The notes below the pieces were generated by a model. The model was not told the origin of the DNA. It ran no database searches and saw only the letters and a list, made by a program, of their open reading frames with translations. A stretch of DNA of 64,000 nucleotides from Nocardia altamirensis NBRC 108246. GTDB lineage: Bacteria > Actinomycetota > Actinomycetes > Mycobacteriales > Mycobacteriaceae. Both the position numbers and the translations under genes were made by a program. The stretch is taken from NCBI RefSeq assembly GCF_001612685.1, contig NZ_BDAY01000009.1, positions 124,001 through 188,000 on the forward strand, given 5' to 3'. Shown in pieces: positions 9,341 through 18,860 of the stretch; the first letter of the stretch is position 1, and every line of letters begins with the position of its first letter.

Positions 9341-9640
9341 TCATCCGGCGTCGAAGTAGGACGTTTCGAGATAGTCGTGCACCGCCTTGGCGTGCACCCG
9401 GAACGAACGACCCACCCGCACAGCGGGCAACTCACCGGAATGCACAAGCCGGTACACCGTCATCTTGGACACTCGCATCAGGCTCGCCACCTCGGCGACC
9501 GTGAGGAACTGAGTGCCACCGAGTATCGGTTGACCCTGCGACCCCGCGGCGCCTTGCGCCCGGGAACCAGCTCGGGGGCCTGAGGGGCCGGAGCCGCTCG
9601 AGCTCCCTGAGCTACTAGCAGACATCTTGTTAGACATCAT
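9341..9640 (-). CDS. Excisionase-type helix-turn-helix DNA-binding protein
   Basis: 99 residues from ATG 9640, 11 nt after GGAGG; a second ATG at 9637 is equally usable. A Ser/Gly-rich N-terminal half precedes a MerR/excisionase-like winged helix at about residues 45-95: FLTVAEVASLMRVSKMTVYRL, then a basic GRSFRVHAKAV wing. No integrase or phage gene is near, and the position equals Rv0500A, so it is a chromosomal regulator rather than a phage excisionase. Its target is unknown. Confidence 0.85.
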   Translation of the reverse strand: MMSNKMSASSSGSSSGSGPSGPRAGSRAQGAAGSQGQPILGGTQFLTVAEVASLMRVSKMTVYRLVHSGELPAVRVGRSFRVHAKAVHDYLETSYFDAG

Positions 9641-9892
9641 TGCACCATTGACCTCCGGCACGTCCGCGCCGCCGGCTTCCCCACCGGCGGAACAGACACG
9701 CACGTGCTCCTTGAAGCTTAGCGGGACCAGTGGTGTTACTGCGACGGGAGTGAGAAATCAGCTTTTCCCATCGGGAACCGACCGGTCACCTTATGGATGT
9801 GCCGTGTTCGATTTGTCGCTTTCTGGGTGCCGTAGGTGAGCCTGCCCACATCCTGCGGGTCCGGGCACGTCGCGGCGTAGGAGTCCCCGCAG

Positions 9893-10750
9893 TTACGCGC
9901 CTGCGCCTGTCGGCCCGTCCACCACGCCGCCCTGCTCCGCCGAGCGATGTTTGGCGGCGTACAGCGCCTCGATGAACGCCGAGCGGAGGCCGCCGCGCTC
10001 GAGCTCGCGCACGGCCGCCGCCGTGGTGCCCGCAGGCGACGTGACCGCGGCGCGCAGCTCGGCAGGCGACTGGTCGGAGTCGTCGAGCAAGGCCGCCGAG
10101 CCGACCATGGTCTGCACCACCAGCTGAGTGGCGACCTCGCGGGTCAGGCCGAGGCCGACACCCGCGTCCACCATGGCCTCGACGACCAGGAAAAAGTAGG
10201 CGGGGCCCGACCCGGAAACCGCGGTGACCGCATCCATCTGCGACTCCGCGACGGTCACCACCTTGCCGACCGCGCCGAGCACATCGGTCACCAATTCCAG
10301 CTGCTGCGGCCGGGCATAACGGCCGGGCGCGAGCACGCTCATGCCCTGGCCGACCAGCATCGGCGTATTCGGCATCACCCGCACCACGGGGAACCCGGCG
10401 GGCAGCTTGGCCTCCAGCCGCGAGGTCGGCACCCCGGCGGCCAGCGAAACCAGGATCTGATCACGGTCGTTGCCGACGCTCGCGTTGTCGCTGAGCGCGG
10501 CCTTGCCGAGCGCGGTCATCACGGCGTCGACATCGGCGGGCTTGACCGCGACCACCAGCAGGTCGGCGCCCACCGACGCATCGGCGACCGAATCGGTCAC
10601 CCGCACGCCGAACCGCTCGGCTACCTGTGCGGCGCGCTCGGCCACCGGCTCGACGACGACCAGGTCTTTGGCCAGTCGCCCCGACTCGAGCAGACCGGCG
10701 AGCAACGCCTCGCCGATGCGCCCGCCACCGATAACCGCAATCCTTGTCAT
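9893..10750 (-). CDS. proC: Pyrroline-5-carboxylate reductase
   Basis: 285 residues. The N-terminal VIGGGRIGEALL is the Rossmann loop. VRVMPNTPMLVGQGMS and the C-terminal helical segment with AVSGSGPAYFF and SPAGTTAAAVRELE are diagnostic of ProC. It reduces pyrroline-5-carboxylate to proline with NAD(P)H, the last step of proline synthesis. Length matches the family. About 250 bp without any gene separate it from the HTH gene. Confidence 0.95.
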   Translation of the reverse strand: MTRIAVIGGGRIGEALLAGLLESGRLAKDLVVVEPVAERAAQVAERFGVRVTDSVADASVGADLLVVAVKPADVDAVMTALGKAALSDNASVGNDRDQILVSLAAGVPTSRLEAKLPAGFPVVRVMPNTPMLVGQGMSVLAPGRYARPQQLELVTDVLGAVGKVVTVAESQMDAVTAVSGSGPAYFFLVVEAMVDAGVGLGLTREVATQLVVQTMVGSAALLDDSDQSPAELRAAVTSPAGTTAAAVRELERGGLRSAFIEALYAAKHRSAEQGGVVDGPTGAGA

Positions 10751-10772
10751 GAGGGTTAAGGCTAGACGGCGC

Positions 10773-11654
10773 TCATCCCTGCGGAATCAGGGCCAGTTGC
10801 CGACTCTGTGCGACGACCGCACCGGTGGCATCGAGGACGAGGTGATCCTCGTCGAACATCCGGCCGCCGATCTCGTGCGTGGTCGCGATGACGCGCAGCC
10901 AGCCGGGGGCGGGCTTGCGGCGCAGATAGGTGGTCATCTGCACGGTGGGCGACCAGCCGAAGAGGCCGAGGTTGGCCGGGACCGGCGGGCTCATATCCGC
11001 GCTCATCATCGCGAAGTGCATAGCGACTTCCGGGTCCTGCGCGTCGGCGGCGCGGGGGCGGATCCAGAGGCGAAGGCGCGGCTCGCCCTGCTCGCTGTCG
11101 AGGAATCGGGCCCATTCCCGATCGATGTAGAGGTCGGCAGCCTCGCCGACGTGCACGATCTTGCCCATCGGGGAGCCCGGCTCGTAGCCGACGGCGTCGG
11201 CGGGCGGCGCGACGGGCATGTCGTCGTACTCGCGCGCATAGCGCGGCGCGGTGTCGTCGAGATGGCCGAAGGTCAGCGCGGTGCGCACCAGTGTGCGGTC
11301 GTTCTGGACCAGGTTGACGTCGGCCAGGCAGATCTGGCGGCCGACCTTGCGGATGTGCACCTGGTATTCGACCTCGCCCGGATCGGGCGCGCCGAGGAAG
11401 TCGGAGCTCGCGGCGATCGGCGCCATGCCTGCCAGCGCCGGATCGGTGGTGCGCAGCCACTTCAGGCCCGCCGCGGCGGTGGCCGCGACCATGGTGCCGC
11501 CGTGCACCTTCTTGCCGATCGTCCAGACTCGATCGATGATGCCGAGGTAGCGACCGGTGTCCGGGCTCGTCGACAGCAATTCGGTCAGCGCGAGCACCCT
11601 GCTGAACGGCGCATCGGTCGCGCTGGCCTGTTTGAGGCCGAGCTCCGTCGTCAT
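10773..11654 (-). CDS. Acyl-CoA thioesterase-like (double hotdog) protein
   Basis: 293 residues from ATG 11654, preceded by GAGGAG at 5 nt. Two hotdog-like halves are visible: HGGTMVAATAAAGLKWL early, and a C-terminal TTHEIGGRMFDEDHLVLDAT that resembles the TesB second domain. This suggests hydrolysis of acyl-CoA thioesters in the cytoplasm. It lies 22 bp upstream of proC and may be cotranscribed with it. Substrate chain length cannot be judged. It sits where M. tuberculosis has the conserved gene Rv0499. Confidence 0.75.
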   Translation of the reverse strand: MTTELGLKQASATDAPFSRVLALTELLSTSPDTGRYLGIIDRVWTIGKKVHGGTMVAATAAAGLKWLRTTDPALAGMAPIAASSDFLGAPDPGEVEYQVHIRKVGRQICLADVNLVQNDRTLVRTALTFGHLDDTAPRYAREYDDMPVAPPADAVGYEPGSPMGKIVHVGEAADLYIDREWARFLDSEQGEPRLRLWIRPRAADAQDPEVAMHFAMMSADMSPPVPANLGLFGWSPTVQMTTYLRRKPAPGWLRVIATTHEIGGRMFDEDHLVLDATGAVVAQSRQLALIPQG

Positions 11655-11806
11655 AATCACTCCTCGCTCACCGCCGCGTCGGCGTCGGGTTGCGGGCACG
11701 CGGCGTCTTACAGCGTAGAACGAACAGCGCGGCAACTGGCATTCCCCTTGGCCTCTAGGGCCGAACGCGAGATTTATCACGTCGGCGCAGGCCGGGGCTT
11801 TTCGCG

Positions 11807-12787
11807 TCAGGCGTGATGGGCCGAGGTCGGCGTCGGCGCGGTCTGACCGTTGAGATGCAGGCGCGCGAAGGCGAGCGTGCGATGCAGCATGGCCGCACGA
11901 TCCGCGGTGGTGCGCGCGGTCTGCGTGTTGATCTCGGCGACCGCCTGACCGGCAAAACCGTTGCGCACCAAGGTGTCGCACACCTCGACGCAGGGTTGCG
12001 TGCCTTCGCCGGGCACGAGATGTTCGTCGTGCGCGGCGCCGCGACCGTCGGCCAGATGCAGATGGGCCAGGCCATGACCCATCCGGGCGGCCAGCGCCAG
12101 CGGGTCGGCGCCCGCGGTCGCGGTGTGCGACAGGTCGAGGGTGTAGTGCGCGAAACCGGTGTCGGTCGGGTCGTAGGACGGGCTGAACGCGGTCAGGCCG
12201 AGTCCGGGACCACCGCGGCGCTCCAGCCGCTTCACCGAGCGTTCGCCGCGCCCGAACAAGGTGTCGGCGCGCATCGGGAACATGTTCTCCACCGCGACGA
12301 TGACCGGGCTCTGCTCCTCGAGCTCGGCGACCTGGGTGGCGAAGTTCTCGGCGTAGCGGCGCTGCCAGCGGAACGGCGGATGCACGACGACAGTGGCCGC
12401 GCCGAGCGCCTCCGCGGTCCGCACGCTGCGCTCGAGCTTGGCGATCGGATCCGGGCCCCACACCCGCTGGGAGATCAGCAGGCACGGCGCGTGGATCGCG
12501 ATCACCGGAACGGCGTACTTGCGGACATAGGACTGCACCGTGGCGATGCTCTGACTGGCCGGCTCGGCCCAGACCATCAATTCGACGCCGTCGTAACCGA
12601 GTTCGGCCGCGTATCGGAAGGCCGCCTCGGTGTTCTGCGGGTACACCGAGGCCGTCGAGAGGCCGACGAGGATCTGCCTGCGGTCCGGCGCACCCGCGAG
12701 CTCGCCGGGCGACGTCGCCGCAGGACGCCCGCCAACGCCGGGCGCGTGCCGCACCTTGGTCTCGTCCGCCTGCCCGATCTGCCCCAC
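11807..12787 (-). CDS. Sugar phosphate isomerase/epimerase (xylose-isomerase-like TIM barrel)
   Basis: 326 residues from GTG 12787, with GGGAG 5 nt upstream. The reading frame continues further upstream, but that region is the shadow of the neighbouring membrane-protein gene. AP-endonuclease-2/XylA-type features are VGLSTASVYPQ, ELGYDGVELMVW, a VVVHPPFRWQ metal-site strand, VAVENMFP and HLHLADGRG. The position equals Rv0498. It begins 14 bp after the end of the proline-rich membrane protein, so it belongs to the ppx-like operon. The substrate is not known. Confidence 0.82.
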   Translation of the reverse strand: MGQIGQADETKVRHAPGVGGRPAATSPGELAGAPDRRQILVGLSTASVYPQNTEAAFRYAAELGYDGVELMVWAEPASQSIATVQSYVRKYAVPVIAIHAPCLLISQRVWGPDPIAKLERSVRTAEALGAATVVVHPPFRWQRRYAENFATQVAELEEQSPVIVAVENMFPMRADTLFGRGERSVKRLERRGGPGLGLTAFSPSYDPTDTGFAHYTLDLSHTATAGADPLALAARMGHGLAHLHLADGRGAAHDEHLVPGEGTQPCVEVCDTLVRNGFAGQAVAEINTQTARTTADRAAMLHRTLAFARLHLNGQTAPTPTSAHHA

Positions 12788-12801
12788 AGCCGCTCCCTGC
12801 C

Positions 12802-14352
12802 TCAGTTCGTACTGAGGAGAAAGGCTAGCGGCCCGAGCGTGACGAAGACGCCTACGACGACCGCGATCACCGTACTCAGCACGTCGTCGGTGCGGCGAAG
12901 GATGCGCACCAGCGCGACCAAGCCGAGAATCACGATCATCGCCAGGGCCAGCGCCACCCAGGGGAGCATCTCCCACATCCGCTCGAAGCCCTTGAACAAC
13001 AACATGCCTGCGACGGCGGCGCCGGTGCTCTGCCCGCCCAGGATCAGCCACTGGCGGCGGTTGGCGTCGTATTCGGCCTTCGCGGCCTTTCGCCCGACTC
13101 TGGAGCGGCGCGGCGCGGCGGCGTCCTCGTGTTCGTCGAGGTCGTCGAGGTGGTCGTGCTCGTCCTCGTCGAGGTGGACCGGCGCGAAATAGTCCGTTTT
13201 ACCGTCATACATTTCGAGCTCGTCGACCGGGGCGCGACCCGAATCACGCTTGCCCCTGCCACGTTTGGCGTCACGCTCGGCGCCCGCGCGTTCCGCGCGC
13301 TCGACACCGTCCCTGAGCAGATCACCCGCGACCGTCTGGCCGGAGAGCAACTGCTGATCCTGGCTCGCCAGCGACCACGCCGCGGTCGAGATGCCCTCGG
13401 GCTCCGGCTCGGCCTCGACGCGTGGTGGCGCATCGGATTTCCGTCTTCGCGCCGACCAGGCGGGCAGGCCGCCCTCGGCAGCGCCGTTGCGCGGTGATGA
13501 TCTTCGCTGCGGTTCCGGCGGCGAGACTGCGGGCAGCGGCGCGGACTCCGGCTCGTATCCGGCGGTCGGCGACCACGCCGCGGTCGACGGTGCGACCTCC
13601 TCGTCCGCCTCGGCGGCCCTGCGGCGCGCGGCGCGACCGCCTGCGGCGCCGTTGCGACCGTTCGATCCGGCACGGTCCGGCAGTGCGCCGCCCGCTGCCC
13701 CACGGCCGCCGGGATCGAGCCTGCCCGCATCGCGGATCGGGCGTACCTCGGTGGTCTCCTCGTCCGGTTCGGCATGCCTGCGCCTGCGGCCGGAACGAGG
13801 CTCCGGCGGCGGCTCGACGGGCGCCGGATCGGACGCGTAGGGATTGGGCGTCGGCGCATACGGATTGGGCGACGGCGCATACAGATCGGCGACCGGGGTG
13901 CGCGGCGACAGCGGATCGACCGGCGTGCTGTGCCGCGATCCAGGCATCTCACGTCCCGGCATCACCCGGCTCGACCAGCCAGGCAGCGGATCGGCCTGCG
14001 GCTCGGGCGGCGCGTACGCGGCGAGCGGGTCGTACATCGAGATCGGGCCGGATATCGGCGAGTACGACGACGGTTCCGGCGCGGGCGGCGCATACGACAC
14101 CGGCTCCGGCGCGGGCGGTTCGTAGGCAGGTGGCGGTTCGTACGCGGGTGGCGGCTCGTAGGCGGGCTCGTCGGTGTCCGGTGCGGCGTGCGACGACTGT
14201 CCACTGCCGATGGCAGGCATGTCACCGGTCAGTTCGGCCACCGAGATGCCGCGACCACCGCGGCGGCGCCTGCCCCCACCGGCGGACGACGCGCCCTGCT
14301 GGCCGTTGCGGGCCAGCAGCTCGGCGACCGATAGCTGTTTATCGTCACTCAT
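12802..14352 (-). CDS. Proline-rich membrane protein with C-terminal transmembrane hairpins
   Basis: 516 residues. An ISVAEL/LSVAELL motif occurs twice near the N-terminus (around residues 7 and 35). A long disordered Pro/Ala/Tyr-rich stretch follows with tandem YEPPPAYEPP units, then further YAPP and NPYA repeats. A basic/acidic linker leads to about three hydrophobic helices in the last 85 residues. It resembles Rv0497 in place and plan but is longer. It overlaps the ppx-like gene by 4 bases (ATGA). The long cytoplasmic tail looks like a scaffold or a kinase substrate; function is unknown. Confidence 0.8.
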   Translation of the reverse strand: MSDDKQLSVAELLARNGQQGASSAGGGRRRRGGRGISVAELTGDMPAIGSGQSSHAAPDTDEPAYEPPPAYEPPPAYEPPAPEPVSYAPPAPEPSSYSPISGPISMYDPLAAYAPPEPQADPLPGWSSRVMPGREMPGSRHSTPVDPLSPRTPVADLYAPSPNPYAPTPNPYASDPAPVEPPPEPRSGRRRRHAEPDEETTEVRPIRDAGRLDPGGRGAAGGALPDRAGSNGRNGAAGGRAARRRAAEADEEVAPSTAAWSPTAGYEPESAPLPAVSPPEPQRRSSPRNGAAEGGLPAWSARRRKSDAPPRVEAEPEPEGISTAAWSLASQDQQLLSGQTVAGDLLRDGVERAERAGAERDAKRGRGKRDSGRAPVDELEMYDGKTDYFAPVHLDEDEHDHLDDLDEHEDAAAPRRSRVGRKAAKAEYDANRRQWLILGGQSTGAAVAGMLLFKGFERMWEMLPWVALALAMIVILGLVALVRILRRTDDVLSTVIAVVVGVFVTLGPLAFLLSTN

Positions 14353-15380
14353 GATGAGACCGTCCCTATGGGCCCCGGTAGCGCAGCCTCACCTGAGCCC
14401 TTGCGACCACTGTTGGCCGCCGGGCCCGGCAAGATCGTCGCCCGGGGTCCGCCATTCATGTCGGTATCCAGTTTGCGCAGGATCAGCCCTTCCCGCAGCG
14501 CCCACGGACAAATCTCGAGGGACTCCAGCGATAGTGCCCGCATACTCGCCTCCGCGACCAATGCGCCAGCCACCAATTGCTGTGACCGATCGGAACTTAC
14601 GCCTTCCAATTCTGCACGGTCCGCGGCAGTCATCCGCGAGATGAACGCAATCAGTTGCCGCAGACCTGAGCTGGTGAGTGTACGACGCACCCGAGGGCCC
14701 GCCGCCGAGGGTGCCGCCCCGGTCAGTCTGGCCAGCGAGCGGAAGGTCTTCGACGTGCCGACCGCGAGATCCGGTTTACCCGCTGCGATCAGCTGTTTCG
14801 CCGGTAGCGTCAGTTCCGCGTCGAGCCAGTCGCGCAGCACGTTGACGCGGCGCTTGCCCGGCGGATCCTCGCGCAGCCATTCCCTGGTCAACCGTCCGGC
14901 ACCGAGTTGCAGCGACAGCGCGACATCGGGTTCCTCGTCGCCGCCGTTCGTCATTTCCAGCGAGCCGCCGCCGATGTCGAGGTTGAGGATGCGGCCCGCG
15001 CTCCAGCCGAACCAGCGGCGCACCGCGAGAAAGGTCAGCCGCGCCTCGTCGACACCGGAGAGCACCTGCAGATCGACCCCGGTCTGCGCCCGGACACGCC
15101 CGAGCACATCTTCGGAATTCGCGGCCTCGCGCAGCGCCGAGGTGGCGAACGGCATCAGCTCGACGCACTTGGAAGTCTCGGCGATGCTGGCGAATTCGGC
15201 GACGGTCGCGATGAGGCGCTGGGCGCCCTCTTCGGTGATTCTGCCCTCGCCGTCGATGTTTTCCGACAGCCGTAAAGTGGCCTTTGTCGAGCTCATCGGC
15301 ATGGGGTGGCCACCCCGGTGCGCGTCCACCACCAGCAGGTGAACGGTATTACTTCCGACGTCGAGTACCCCTAACCGCAC
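14349..15380 (-). CDS. Ppx/GppA family phosphatase
   Basis: 343 residues from GTG 15380 (VRLGVLDVGSNTVHLLVVD). Another GTG two codons upstream is possible, and neither has a strong ribosome-binding site. The actin-like ATPase-fold motifs are GVLDVGSNTVHL at the N-terminus and a NLDIGGGSLEM phosphate loop in the middle. The short Ppx1-type architecture lacks the C-terminal HD domain, as in Rv0496. Likely reactions are exopolyphosphate hydrolysis or pppGpp 5'-phosphatase activity. It is the first gene of a coupled unit with the proline-rich membrane protein and the isomerase-like protein. Confidence 0.88.
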   Translation of the reverse strand: MRLGVLDVGSNTVHLLVVDAHRGGHPMPMSSTKATLRLSENIDGEGRITEEGAQRLIATVAEFASIAETSKCVELMPFATSALREAANSEDVLGRVRAQTGVDLQVLSGVDEARLTFLAVRRWFGWSAGRILNLDIGGGSLEMTNGGDEEPDVALSLQLGAGRLTREWLREDPPGKRRVNVLRDWLDAELTLPAKQLIAAGKPDLAVGTSKTFRSLARLTGAAPSAAGPRVRRTLTSSGLRQLIAFISRMTAADRAELEGVSSDRSQQLVAGALVAEASMRALSLESLEICPWALREGLILRKLDTDMNGGPRATILPGPAANSGRKGSGEAALPGPIGTVSS

Positions 15381-15445
15381 AAGAACACGGTACTGGGTGA
15401 ACCGGCCCTTTAGGCCAGGCGACTGAACTGTTAGCGTTCCGAGGT

Positions 15446-16312
15446 GTGACGGTAGGCGCATCGACGAGCGGCCAGACCCGGCCCCGACCAGCGGGGAAGA
15501 TCGATCCGAGTCCTGAGGTCGACATGGATTTCCCCCGCGAGTGGATCGAGTTCGTCGATCCAGCAAACGATGAGCATCTCATCGTCGCGGATCTGACCTG
15601 GCTACTGTCGCGCTGGACGTGTGTCTTCGGCACGCCGGCATGCCAGGGCATCCTGCCCGACCGCCCCGACGACGGCTGCTGCTCGCACGGCGCGTTCCTT
15701 TCCGACAAGGACGATCGCAAGCGGCTGCAACACGCTGTGAAAATGCTCACACCTGCGGACTGGCAGCTGATGAGCGAGGCGCAGGACGCCAACGGCAAGG
15801 TCACCAAGAAGGGCTACCTCGAGCTCGACGAGCTCGAGGACGAACCCGCCTTGCGCACCCGCAGATTCGACGGTGCCTGCATTTTCCTGAACCGCCCCGG
15901 CTTCGAGGGCGGCGTCGGCTGTTCGCTGCACACGATGGCGCTGCGCCGCGGCATCGAGCCGCTCGAGGTGAAGCCGGATGTGTGCTGGCAGTTGCCGATC
16001 CGGCGCACCCAGGACTGGGTCGACCGTCCGGACGGCGTGCAGATCCTGCGCACCACCGTCACCGAGTACGACCGCCGCGGCTGGGGTCCCGGCGGCGCCG
16101 ACCTGGCGTGGTACTGCTCGGGCTCGCCGGACGCGCACGTCGGCACCAGGCCGGTCTGGCAGTCCTACGGACCGGAATTGAAAGAATTGTTGGGTGCCCC
16201 GGCCTACGAGGAGCTCGCACGGCACTGCAAACGCCGAGAAGGCCTCGGGCTCATCGCGATCCACCCGGCGACGGTGCACGCGAACCGCATGCCGGATCCA
16301 GCCGGCGCCTGA
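15446..16312 (+). CDS. Conserved cysteine-rich protein (Rv0495c-like)
   Basis: 288 residues from GTG 15446, with overlapping GAGGTG just upstream. Cysteines are spread in conserved-looking blocks: [49 protein letters not shown] and ARHCKRR. The pattern resembles YkgJ/UPF0153-type metal or Fe-S binding proteins, but that is inference. No signal peptide is present. The gene is divergent from ppx, as its counterpart is in mycobacteria. Function is unknown. Confidence 0.75.
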   Translation: MTVGASTSGQTRPRPAGKIDPSPEVDMDFPREWIEFVDPANDEHLIVADLTWLLSRWTCVFGTPACQGILPDRPDDGCCSHGAFLSDKDDRKRLQHAVKMLTPADWQLMSEAQDANGKVTKKGYLELDELEDEPALRTRRFDGACIFLNRPGFEGGVGCSLHTMALRRGIEPLEVKPDVCWQLPIRRTQDWVDRPDGVQILRTTVTEYDRRGWGPGGADLAWYCSGSPDAHVGTRPVWQSYGPELKELLGAPAYEELARHCKRREGLGLIAIHPATVHANRMPDPAGA

Positions 16313-16390
16313 GCCCCCGGTATGTCGGCTTGCACCTCGTTCACCTGCACGGCATGCGGACTTCACCTGTTTGCTGTTTGATGTGCGGTC

Positions 16391-16723
16391 ATGTCCAAGA
16401 AAGTTTTGACCATGGCCGCCGTTTCGCTCGGCGCCATGCTGTGTCTTCCTGGCGTCGCGCACGCCGAACCGAACGGTGACCCCGCAAAGTACGCCGACTT
16501 CACCGCTGACTTCGTCCCCGCCAACACCCCCGACGCGCCGAATGCCGCCGCGCAGGGCAAGAACCTGATCATGAGCCCGTACGGCATCTCGCGCACCATC
16601 GCGTGCCGCGGCACCAGCGCGGCCGACGTCTACGACTGCATGCAGGAAGACGACCTCGGCTGGATCACGCTACGCAAGATGGACGTCCCCGGCCTCGGCC
16701 CGACGTGGACCTACTTCCCCTGA
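16391..16723 (+). CDS. Small secreted protein with two conserved cysteines
   Basis: 110 residues with a clear Sec signal peptide (MSKKVLTMAAVSLGAMLCLP, then an AHA-type cleavage site near residue 25). The mature part of about 85 residues carries a CRGTSAADVYDC segment that could form one disulfide, and ends WTYFP. I do not recognise a domain. It ends just before a strong bidirectional terminator shared with regX3. Confidence 0.7.
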   Translation: MSKKVLTMAAVSLGAMLCLPGVAHAEPNGDPAKYADFTADFVPANTPDAPNAAAQGKNLIMSPYGISRTIACRGTSAADVYDCMQEDDLGWITLRKMDVPGLGPTWTYFP

Positions 16724-16750
16724 CCTCCGCCGCTGCGGCGAGGCACGACG

Positions 16751-16789
16751 AAACGGCCGAGGACTCCCGCAGTGTCCTCGGCCGTTTTT
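16751..16789. terminator. Bidirectional intrinsic terminator
   Basis: AAACGGCCGAGGAC (16751-16764) pairs perfectly with 16774-16787 around a 9-nt loop. TTTTT follows on the plus strand. It separates the small secreted protein gene from the convergent regX3. Confidence 0.9.
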
Positions 16790-16797
16790 CTGTCTTG

Positions 16798-17487
16798 CTA
16801 AGCCTCTAGCTTGTAGCCAAGCCCGCGGACCGTGACCAAGTGTTCCGGCTTCGCCGGGTCGGCCTCGATCTTGGAGCGCAGCCGCTTCACGTGCACGTCA
16901 AGGGTTTTGGTGTCACCGACGTAGTCGGCGCCCCAGACGCGATCGATCAGCTGGCCGCGGGTGAGCACCCGGCCGGAGTTGCGCAGCAGGTATTCGAGCA
17001 GGTCGAATTCCTTGAGCGGCAACGTGACCGGCTTCCCGTTGACCAGCACGGTGTGGCGGTCCACGTCCATCCGGACGGGGCCCGCTTCCAGCACGCCGCT
17101 TTCGTTCGTGCCATCCAGCTCGTCACCGGCGCCGCGCCGCAGCACGGCCCGGATGCGTGCGATCAGCTCGCGCGCCGAGTACGGCTTGGTGACATAGTCG
17201 TCGGCGCCGAGCTCCAGCCCGACCACCTTGTCGATCTCGCTGTCCCGTGCGGTAACCATGATTACCGGCACGCCGCTCCTGGTACGCAACTGCTTGCACA
17301 CGTCGGTGCCGCTCATGCCCGGGAGCATGAGGTCGAGCAGCACAATGTCTGCACCGGACCGATCGAACTCGGCAAGCGCGGACGGTCCGTCACCGACAAC
17401 GGTGACCTCGAACCCTTCCTTGCGCAGCAGGAACGCGAGCGGATCGGCCAGCGACTCCTCATCCTCGACGATCAACACACTCGTCAT
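16798..17487 (-). CDS. regX3: Two-component response regulator RegX3
   Basis: 229 residues from ATG 17487. The receiver domain has acidic residues EDEE near position 8, phosphoacceptor Asp52 in [11 protein letters not shown], and TARDS and [11 protein letters not shown] late in the domain. An OmpR/PhoB winged helix follows ([33 protein letters not shown]). SenX3-RegX3 is the phosphate-limitation system of mycobacteria and relatives. The ATG overlaps the senX3 stop by 4 bases, so there is no intergenic space, unlike M. tuberculosis, where MIRU repeats separate the two genes. Confidence 0.93.
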   Translation of the reverse strand: MTSVLIVEDEESLADPLAFLLRKEGFEVTVVGDGPSALAEFDRSGADIVLLDLMLPGMSGTDVCKQLRTRSGVPVIMVTARDSEIDKVVGLELGADDYVTKPYSARELIARIRAVLRRGAGDELDGTNESGVLEAGPVRMDVDRHTVLVNGKPVTLPLKEFDLLEYLLRNSGRVLTRGQLIDRVWGADYVGDTKTLDVHVKRLRSKIEADPAKPEHLVTVRGLGYKLEA

Positions 17488-18719
17488 CTGCGTGCCTCCA
17501 CACCATTGGGTCGACCCGGCCCCGGAGGGCGCGGGCTTGTTTCTCTCATGCTCACCGTCGGACCGGCGGAATCCTCTTCTCCGTCGGCCTCGTGGTGCGC
17601 AGGTATTCGCAGGGTGAACGTCGAACCGGTACCCAGCTTGCTCCACAGGGTGATTTCACCGTTGTGGTTGGCGGCTACGTGCTTGACGATAGCCAGCCCG
17701 AGTCCGGTGCCGCCGGTGGCGCGCGAGCGCGCCTTGTCGGACCGGAAGAATCGTTCGAAGACCCGCTCTTGGTCTTCCTTGGCGATGCCGATGCCGCGGT
17801 CGGTCACGGCCATCGCGACGTGGTCGCCGCGCAGCGAGCGGCTGACCGAGACGTGCGAGCCGGCAGGCGAGTACGCGATCGCGTTCTCCACCAGGTTGGA
17901 CAGCGCCGTCACCAACAGGGTCTCGTCGCCGAGCACCTCGAGCCCGCTCGGCCGGTCGGTGCTGACGGTGATCCCTGCGGCCTCGGCGGCGGTGCGCGAG
18001 CGGTCAACCGCCTGCATCACCACGGTGTCCACGTCGACCACCTCGAGCTCGGGCAGCTTCTCCGCGCCTTGCAGGCGGGAGAGCGCGATGAGTTCGGTCA
18101 CCATCTTGCCGAGCCTGCGGGACTCGCCGAGCACTCGTTGTCCGAAGTGGCGCACCGCCTCCGGGTCGTCCGCGGATTCGAGCATGGCCTCGGCAAGCAG
18201 GCTCATCGCGCCGACCGGGGTTTTGAGCTCGTGGCTGACGTTTGCCACGAAGTCGCGGCGGGTCGCCTCCATGCGCGCCTGTTCGGAATCGTCGTCGGCG
18301 AAGAGCACTGTGAAATTGGTGTCCTCGCGCGACAACTGGCGGGCGACACCACGCACCGCGATGCGGCCGCGGCCGGGCACCGGGTTCTTGGCGGTGAGGT
18401 CGAACTCGGCGGATTCGCCGGTGGCAAGCACCTTTTCCACCGCGGCCCAGGCCCGCTCGTCGAGCAGGCGATTGCGGACAAGGCCGAGCTCCTCGGCGCG
18501 CGGATTCACGAGCACCACATCGCGGTACTCGTCGACCACCGCGATGCCGCTCTCGGAGGCGAGCACGATCAGGTCGAGGACCTGCGACATCGTCAGGCCG
18601 GAATCCGCCTGTCTGCGGGCCGCCTGTCGGGCATTCATATAGGGGATAAGTAGCCCGCCGACTGCCAGGCCAACGACAGCCGCCAGGACTGCCAAGAGCA
18701 CGGCCTGCGGAACACTCAC
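17484..18719 (-). CDS. senX3: Sensor histidine kinase SenX3
   Basis: 411 residues. One evident N-terminal membrane segment (residues 5-27) is followed by a PAS-like region (about 45-150). The HisKA helix has His163 in [12 protein letters not shown], and the HATPase domain shows [17 protein letters not shown] and [13 protein letters not shown]. It is predicted to phosphorylate RegX3. In mycobacteria the signal is phosphate depletion sensed with the Pst system and PhoU; no such genes are adjacent here. It starts with ATG at 18719. Confidence 0.93.
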   Translation of the reverse strand: MSVPQAVLLAVLAAVVGLAVGGLLIPYMNARQAARRQADSGLTMSQVLDLIVLASESGIAVVDEYRDVVLVNPRAEELGLVRNRLLDERAWAAVEKVLATGESAEFDLTAKNPVPGRGRIAVRGVARQLSREDTNFTVLFADDDSEQARMEATRRDFVANVSHELKTPVGAMSLLAEAMLESADDPEAVRHFGQRVLGESRRLGKMVTELIALSRLQGAEKLPELEVVDVDTVVMQAVDRSRTAAEAAGITVSTDRPSGLEVLGDETLLVTALSNLVENAIAYSPAGSHVSVSRSLRGDHVAMAVTDRGIGIAKEDQERVFERFFRSDKARSRATGGTGLGLAIVKHVAANHNGEITLWSKLGTGSTFTLRIPAHHEADGEEDSAGPTVSMRETSPRPPGPGRPNGVEARR

Positions 18720-18800
18720 AGTTGAATCGTACGGTCGCTACCCCGGTAACCAACTCCGGGTACGCTATGTTTCGCGCAGGTCATAGCCACTTATGCCGTT

Positions 18801-18833
18801 GTTCGCTCACCGTTTACGTGCCGTTGGGTACGG
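18801..18833. promoter_or_regulatory. Candidate PHO-box-like direct repeats upstream of senX3
   Basis: Three consecutive 11-nt units, GTTCGCTCACC, GTTTACGTGCC and GTTGGGTACGG, each begin with GTT. The 11-nt periodicity is that of PhoP/RegX3-type boxes in actinobacteria. They lie about 80-115 bp upstream of the senX3 start and may mediate autoregulation. Similarity to the consensus is partial. Confidence 0.4.
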
Positions 18834-18860
18834 AAATGCCGGATTGTGATCAGGGCTGGT

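Noticed and set aside
9341..9640. Phage excisionase and attachment site
   Set aside because: The HTH protein looks excisionase-like, but there is no integrase, tRNA or att repeat nearby and the position is conserved in mycobacteria.
11813..13192. 459-codon plus-strand open frame
   Set aside because: Antisense to the isomerase-like and proline-rich membrane protein genes; composition is Arg/Gly/His-rich as expected from a shadow frame.
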